In this document: piece by piece, positions 61,230-64,000 of the stretch
How positions within the stretch are numbered: position 1 is the first letter of the stretch
Layout of the letters: every line of letters begins with the position of its first letter
NCBI RefSeq assembly: GCF_000281085.1
Contig: NZ_JH767535.1
Coordinates: 65,882 to 129,881 of the forward strand
DNA: 64,000 nt
Origin: Catenovulum agarivorans YM01
Lineage (GTDB): Bacteria > Pseudomonadota > Gammaproteobacteria > Enterobacterales > Alteromonadaceae
Reading direction: 5' to 3'
Notes under the pieces: model-generated
What the model was told of the DNA's origin: nothing
The model's input: the letters and a program-made list of their open reading frames with translations, nothing else
The model's database searches: none
Position numbers and translations under genes: made by a program

Positions 61230-62185
61230 CTAAGTTGTACCTCTAACGGTTCGCCCGCACTAATATTAATTGCAGTGCAGCGGCAGCGTCTTAACCAAGT
61301 GTCTTGCTGGTCTATCATTTGTTGGTATTCAGTTTGATAACTCTGTGCAATTTTTTTATCACCTAAAGTCACAACACCTTGTTCACCATTGTATTCAACG
61401 GGCAAATTCATGCGCCCAGAAAATTTAGGTAAAGCTTGTTCCATAGGGTCAAAAATGCGATACGCCATTAACTCACAATGTTGCGATAACAAAGTTAAGT
61501 GTTTGGCTGCAACTTCATTAAGGTTGTGAAAATCACTTATGATAATTACTAAGCTACCTGGGCGGGCTAAGCGGCGCAGGCGCATGCAAGTTTGGGTGAA
61601 ATGATTGTCTGATTTAGCGCTGTTGTTTGCTGTTTGCTCGTCAGTCTGCTCACTGATTTGTTTGGTCATTTGTTGTAAATGATGCAAATAGTGTAAAACC
61701 GCAGGTGTGCGCGCTTTGGGTTTTTGTTCGTTATGTTGTTGCTCGTTAAAAACGATACCACCTAAACGATCGCCCATACGGTTAACCGACCAAGCCATTA
61801 AAGACGCTAAATGACTAGCTTGTACCGACTTAAACATAAGCTGACTGCCAAACTGCATAGACTCAGATAAATCAGTGACAATAAACACAGGGCGTTCGCG
61901 TTCTTCGCGGAACAATTTAGTATGGGTAACATTGGTACGCGCGGTAACACGCCAATCTATCATACGAATATCGTCACCCGGCTGATAATGGCGAACTTCG
62001 TCAAACTCCATACCACGGCCCTTGTGCGCCGAAACATATTGGCCTGCAAGGCGTGCTTGCAAACCATGTTTAGGTGACAAGTCGAGCAAACCCGTTTTGC
62101 TGCGATAATGCAGCAACTCAGGCATAGCAACTTTTAATCCATCGGCTGAAATAGACTGCAGCCAATCTAAATGTTTAGCTGACAT
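61226..62185 (-). CDS. DUF58 (VWA-like) protein
   Basis: A 319-aa cytoplasmic protein. The DUF58 signature is visible as YQPGDDIRMIDWRVTARTNV, followed by KLFREERERPVFIVTDLSES with a VWA-like acidic site. Another conserved part, SLVIIISDFHNLNEVAAKHL, lies near residue 215. DUF58 proteins accompany MoxR ATPases, here starting eight bases after moxR. No membrane segment is present. Confidence 0.9.
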   Translation of the reverse strand: MSAKHLDWLQSISADGLKVAMPELLHYRSKTGLLDLSPKHGLQARLAGQYVSAHKGRGMEFDEVRHYQPGDDIRMIDWRVTARTNVTHTKLFREERERPVFIVTDLSESMQFGSQLMFKSVQASHLASLMAWSVNRMGDRLGGIVFNEQQHNEQKPKARTPAVLHYLHHLQQMTKQISEQTDEQTANNSAKSDNHFTQTCMRLRRLARPGSLVIIISDFHNLNEVAAKHLTLLSQHCELMAYRIFDPMEQALPKFSGRMNLPVEYNGEQGVVTLGDKKIAQSYQTEYQQMIDQQDTWLRRCRCTAINISAGEPLEVQLR

Positions 62186-62193
62186 AAGGCGAA

Positions 62194-63150
62194 TTACGCA
62201 ACAGCGACAAGTTGTAAAATTTTATCTAATACGTCGTTGGCTTTAACACCATCTGCTTCTGCTTCGTAGGTTAATACCAAACGATGACGCAACACATTAT
62301 GAAACACAGCTTGCACATCTTCTGGTGTTACAAAATCACGACCTGCTAACCAAGCTTTGGCACGGGCGCATCTGTCTAATGAAATAGTTGCACGTGGTGA
62401 AGCACCAAACCCTAACCAACTGGCTAATTGCGCATCGTATTTGGCTGGCTGACGTGTTGCGACAATTAAATCAACAATATATTGTTCAATTGCATCTGCC
62501 ATATGAATGCTTAATACAGCTTCGCGAGCGGCAAAAATGTCTTGTTGTGACAGCTTGTCAGTTAAGCTAACTGATTTGCTTAAGGCTTCGCCTCGGGTTA
62601 AACGCAAAATTTGTTGTTCAACTTCTGCGCCCGGGTAATCAATTTCTAAATGCATTAAAAAGCGATCTAGCTGAGCTTCTGGTAACGGATATGTACCTTC
62701 TTGCTCAAGCGGATTTTGTGTCGCCATAACCAAAAATAAATCGGGCAGGGCGTAGGTTTTTTTGCCCACGGTAATTTGTTGCTCTGCCATTGCTTCTAAT
62801 AAAGCTGATTGCACTTTAGCAGGCGCACGGTTTATTTCATCGGCCAACACTAGGTTATGAAACAAAGGCCCTGGCTGAAACTCAAATGAACCATTTTCAG
62901 GGCGATAAATATCTGTACCTGTTAAATCGGCAGGTAATAAGTCTGGGGTAAATTGCACACGGTGAAAATCGCCATCAATTCCTTTAGCTAAGGCATTAAT
63001 TGCGCGGGTTTTTGCTAAACCTGGCGGCCCTTCAACCAACAAGTGACCATTGGCTAACAATGCAATTAACATGCTTTCGGTCAATTCTGGCTGACCTATT
63101 ACTTGAGTGTCTAAATAGTGTTTTAGCTGGTTAAATTGTTCTGCCGGCAT
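62194..63150 (-). CDS. moxR: MoxR-family AAA+ ATPase
   Basis: A 318-aa AAA+ protein. Walker A is VEGPPGLAKTRAINAL, Walker B LVLADEINRAP, sensor I is in FLVMATQNPLEQEGTYPLPE, and the arginine-finger region is in LDRFLMHLEIDYPG. MoxR ATPases act as chaperones for VWA-domain partners such as BatA and BatB, which are encoded downstream. It is first in the leftward operon; the promoter must lie in 63151-63284, which also serves the divergent glycosylase gene. Confidence 0.95.
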   Translation of the reverse strand: MPAEQFNQLKHYLDTQVIGQPELTESMLIALLANGHLLVEGPPGLAKTRAINALAKGIDGDFHRVQFTPDLLPADLTGTDIYRPENGSFEFQPGPLFHNLVLADEINRAPAKVQSALLEAMAEQQITVGKKTYALPDLFLVMATQNPLEQEGTYPLPEAQLDRFLMHLEIDYPGAEVEQQILRLTRGEALSKSVSLTDKLSQQDIFAAREAVLSIHMADAIEQYIVDLIVATRQPAKYDAQLASWLGFGASPRATISLDRCARAKAWLAGRDFVTPEDVQAVFHNVLRHRLVLTYEAEADGVKANDVLDKILQLVAVA

Positions 63151-63284
63151 AATCTTATTCTTATCTGTTAGTTAATCTGTACCCGAGCTCGTCAGACTCA
63201 GCACCGTACAAAAAGTTCATTAATTGGTTATTGGAGTATTAATAGGGATAAAAATGTATAATTCAATGGTTTAAATAGACAAAC

Positions 63285-63803
63285 ATGGTGAATTGCTTGT
63301 TAACAGGTTTAACCGCACAAATTAGCGCAAATTGCACAGGTATTGTACTTGGCTCTATGCCGGGGCAGGTGTCGTTAGAAAACGTGCAGTATTATGCGCA
63401 TCCACGAAATGCTTTTTGGCCGATAATGCGTAGCTATTTTGCATTTAATGCAGACAACAGCTATCAACAAAATGTTGTTGAATTAAATAATAGTGGCATT
63501 GCATTATGGGACGTTATCGCCCATTGCCAACGCCAAGGCAGTTTAGACTCAGCAATTGTTACCAGTAGCATTCAAACCAACCCATTTGAGCAATTATTTG
63601 CTGAATACAACAAAATTAAACATGTGTTTTTAAATGGGCAAAAAGCCATTAGCTTATTTGAAAAGAAAGTGCTTACAAAATTGGAAAGTGTAGAAGGGTT
63701 GCAGATATACAAGCTGCCATCAACTAGCCCGGCATATGCTGCAATGAAGTATCAAGACAAAGAAAAAGTTTGGCACCAAGCATTAGCCGATGCCAACTTT
63801 TAA
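63285..63803 (+). CDS. DNA-deoxyinosine (hypoxanthine) glycosylase-like protein
   Basis: A 172-aa member of the UDG superfamily, HDG type. The first motif IVLGSMPGQVSLENVQYYAH is followed by PRNAFWPIMRSYF; the final motif YKLPSTSPAYAAMKYQDK closes the active site. This matches the family 6 hypoxanthine-DNA glycosylases that remove deaminated adenine. It is a single gene, divergent from moxR. Together with the protein at 26321 it makes two UDG-superfamily genes in this window. Confidence 0.87.
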   Translation: MVNCLLTGLTAQISANCTGIVLGSMPGQVSLENVQYYAHPRNAFWPIMRSYFAFNADNSYQQNVVELNNSGIALWDVIAHCQRQGSLDSAIVTSSIQTNPFEQLFAEYNKIKHVFLNGQKAISLFEKKVLTKLESVEGLQIYKLPSTSPAYAAMKYQDKEKVWHQALADANF

Positions 63804-63824
63804 CTCTTTTTCTTGCAGGTGGTC

Positions 63825-64000
63825 TTAGTCTGCTATGGCGTTAGGTTTGCCAACGGTCACCAAGTTTTTAATTAAACTTTGGAATTCGTCGTTAGCTTTT
63901 GTTTCGGGTGAGCGTTGCCAGCATATTTGCATCATTGCTAAAAACTGACTTACATTTGGCTCACTTTTACCTACTACCCAGTTGTGGTAAGTCGCTCGTG
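63825..64000 (-). CDS. Unidentified protein, C-terminal 57 codons
   Basis: A leftward frame enters from the right edge of the window and ends with TAA at 63825-63827. The visible part contains TYHNWVVGKSEPNVSQFLAM and ends GKPNAIAD. The start lies outside the window. Base use and codon pattern look like the neighbours, but no family can be recognised from this fragment. It converges with the glycosylase gene with 21 bases between stops. Confidence 0.6.
   Translation of the reverse strand, partial: RATYHNWVVGKSEPNVSQFLAMMQICWQRSPETKANDEFQSLIKNLVTVGKPNAIAD

Overview
The window reads as about 64 kb of chromosome from an AT-rich marine gammaproteobacterium. Protein families such as RsmF, the fused SpmA/SpmB-like protein, DUF3379 next to an ECF sigma factor, and DUF3570 with DUF4266 point to the Alteromonadales. 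A Catenovulum-like or related Alteromonadaceae genus is a guess; no rRNA is present to settle it. No tRNA, rRNA, CRISPR array, transposase or prophage was seen.

Layout. Bases 1-1322 hold the 3' part of der. Bases 1476-20122 form a phosphate island: phoB-phoR, convergent ppk1-ppx, a GcvR-like ACT protein, a chemoreceptor, a DUF47-pit pair, pstC-pstA-pstB-phoU, a porin and pstS. PhoB-box-like sites lie before phoB, the chemoreceptor, pstC, the porin and pstS, with a weaker one before ppk1. Bases 20255-28583 hold mixed housekeeping and small genes: fur, a DUF4442 hotdog protein, rsmF, SpmAB-like, a SIMPL lipoprotein, an L7/L12-CTD-like membrane protein, a secreted hypothetical protein, a uracil-DNA-glycosylase-family protein, apbE and a globin.

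Bases 28585-40922 hold a secreted redox/outer-membrane set. Leftward are a Tat-signal DUF1501-like protein, a di-haem LamG lipoprotein and a mono-haem protein. Rightward are an HzsA-like di-haem lipoprotein, two beta-barrel proteins, a TlpA thioredoxin, a DUF4266 lipoprotein and a DUF3570 protein. Bases 40973-50857 look like a trans-envelope machine: a coiled-coil secreted protein, three TPR or coiled-coil proteins, a small periplasmic protein, ExbB, two ExbDs and an AgmX/TonB-like protein. This resembles the core of Agl/Glt-type proton-driven machines. A PhzF protein, an HDOD protein and a choice-of-anchor-I-like lipoprotein follow. Bases 54786-63150 hold a leftward Bat-type operon (moxR, DUF58, DUF4381, batA, batB/C, batD) running into an ECF sigma factor and a DUF3379 protein. 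The window closes with a deoxyinosine-glycosylase-like gene and the C-terminus of an unidentified leftward gene.

The most unusual signal is a short dispersed repeat family. A conserved core of about 68 bp recurs at least eight times: 24.4 kb, four units in a tandem array at 34.05-34.77 kb, two copies between exbB and exbD at 48.5-48.8 kb, and one at 52.8 kb. Outside the core, apart from array units 1-3 which share arms, the copies differ, yet in every copy the left and right flanks are complementary to each other. Each copy is therefore the tip of its own long hairpin, usually with a one-base bulge at a similar place. I do not recognise a described element with this architecture.
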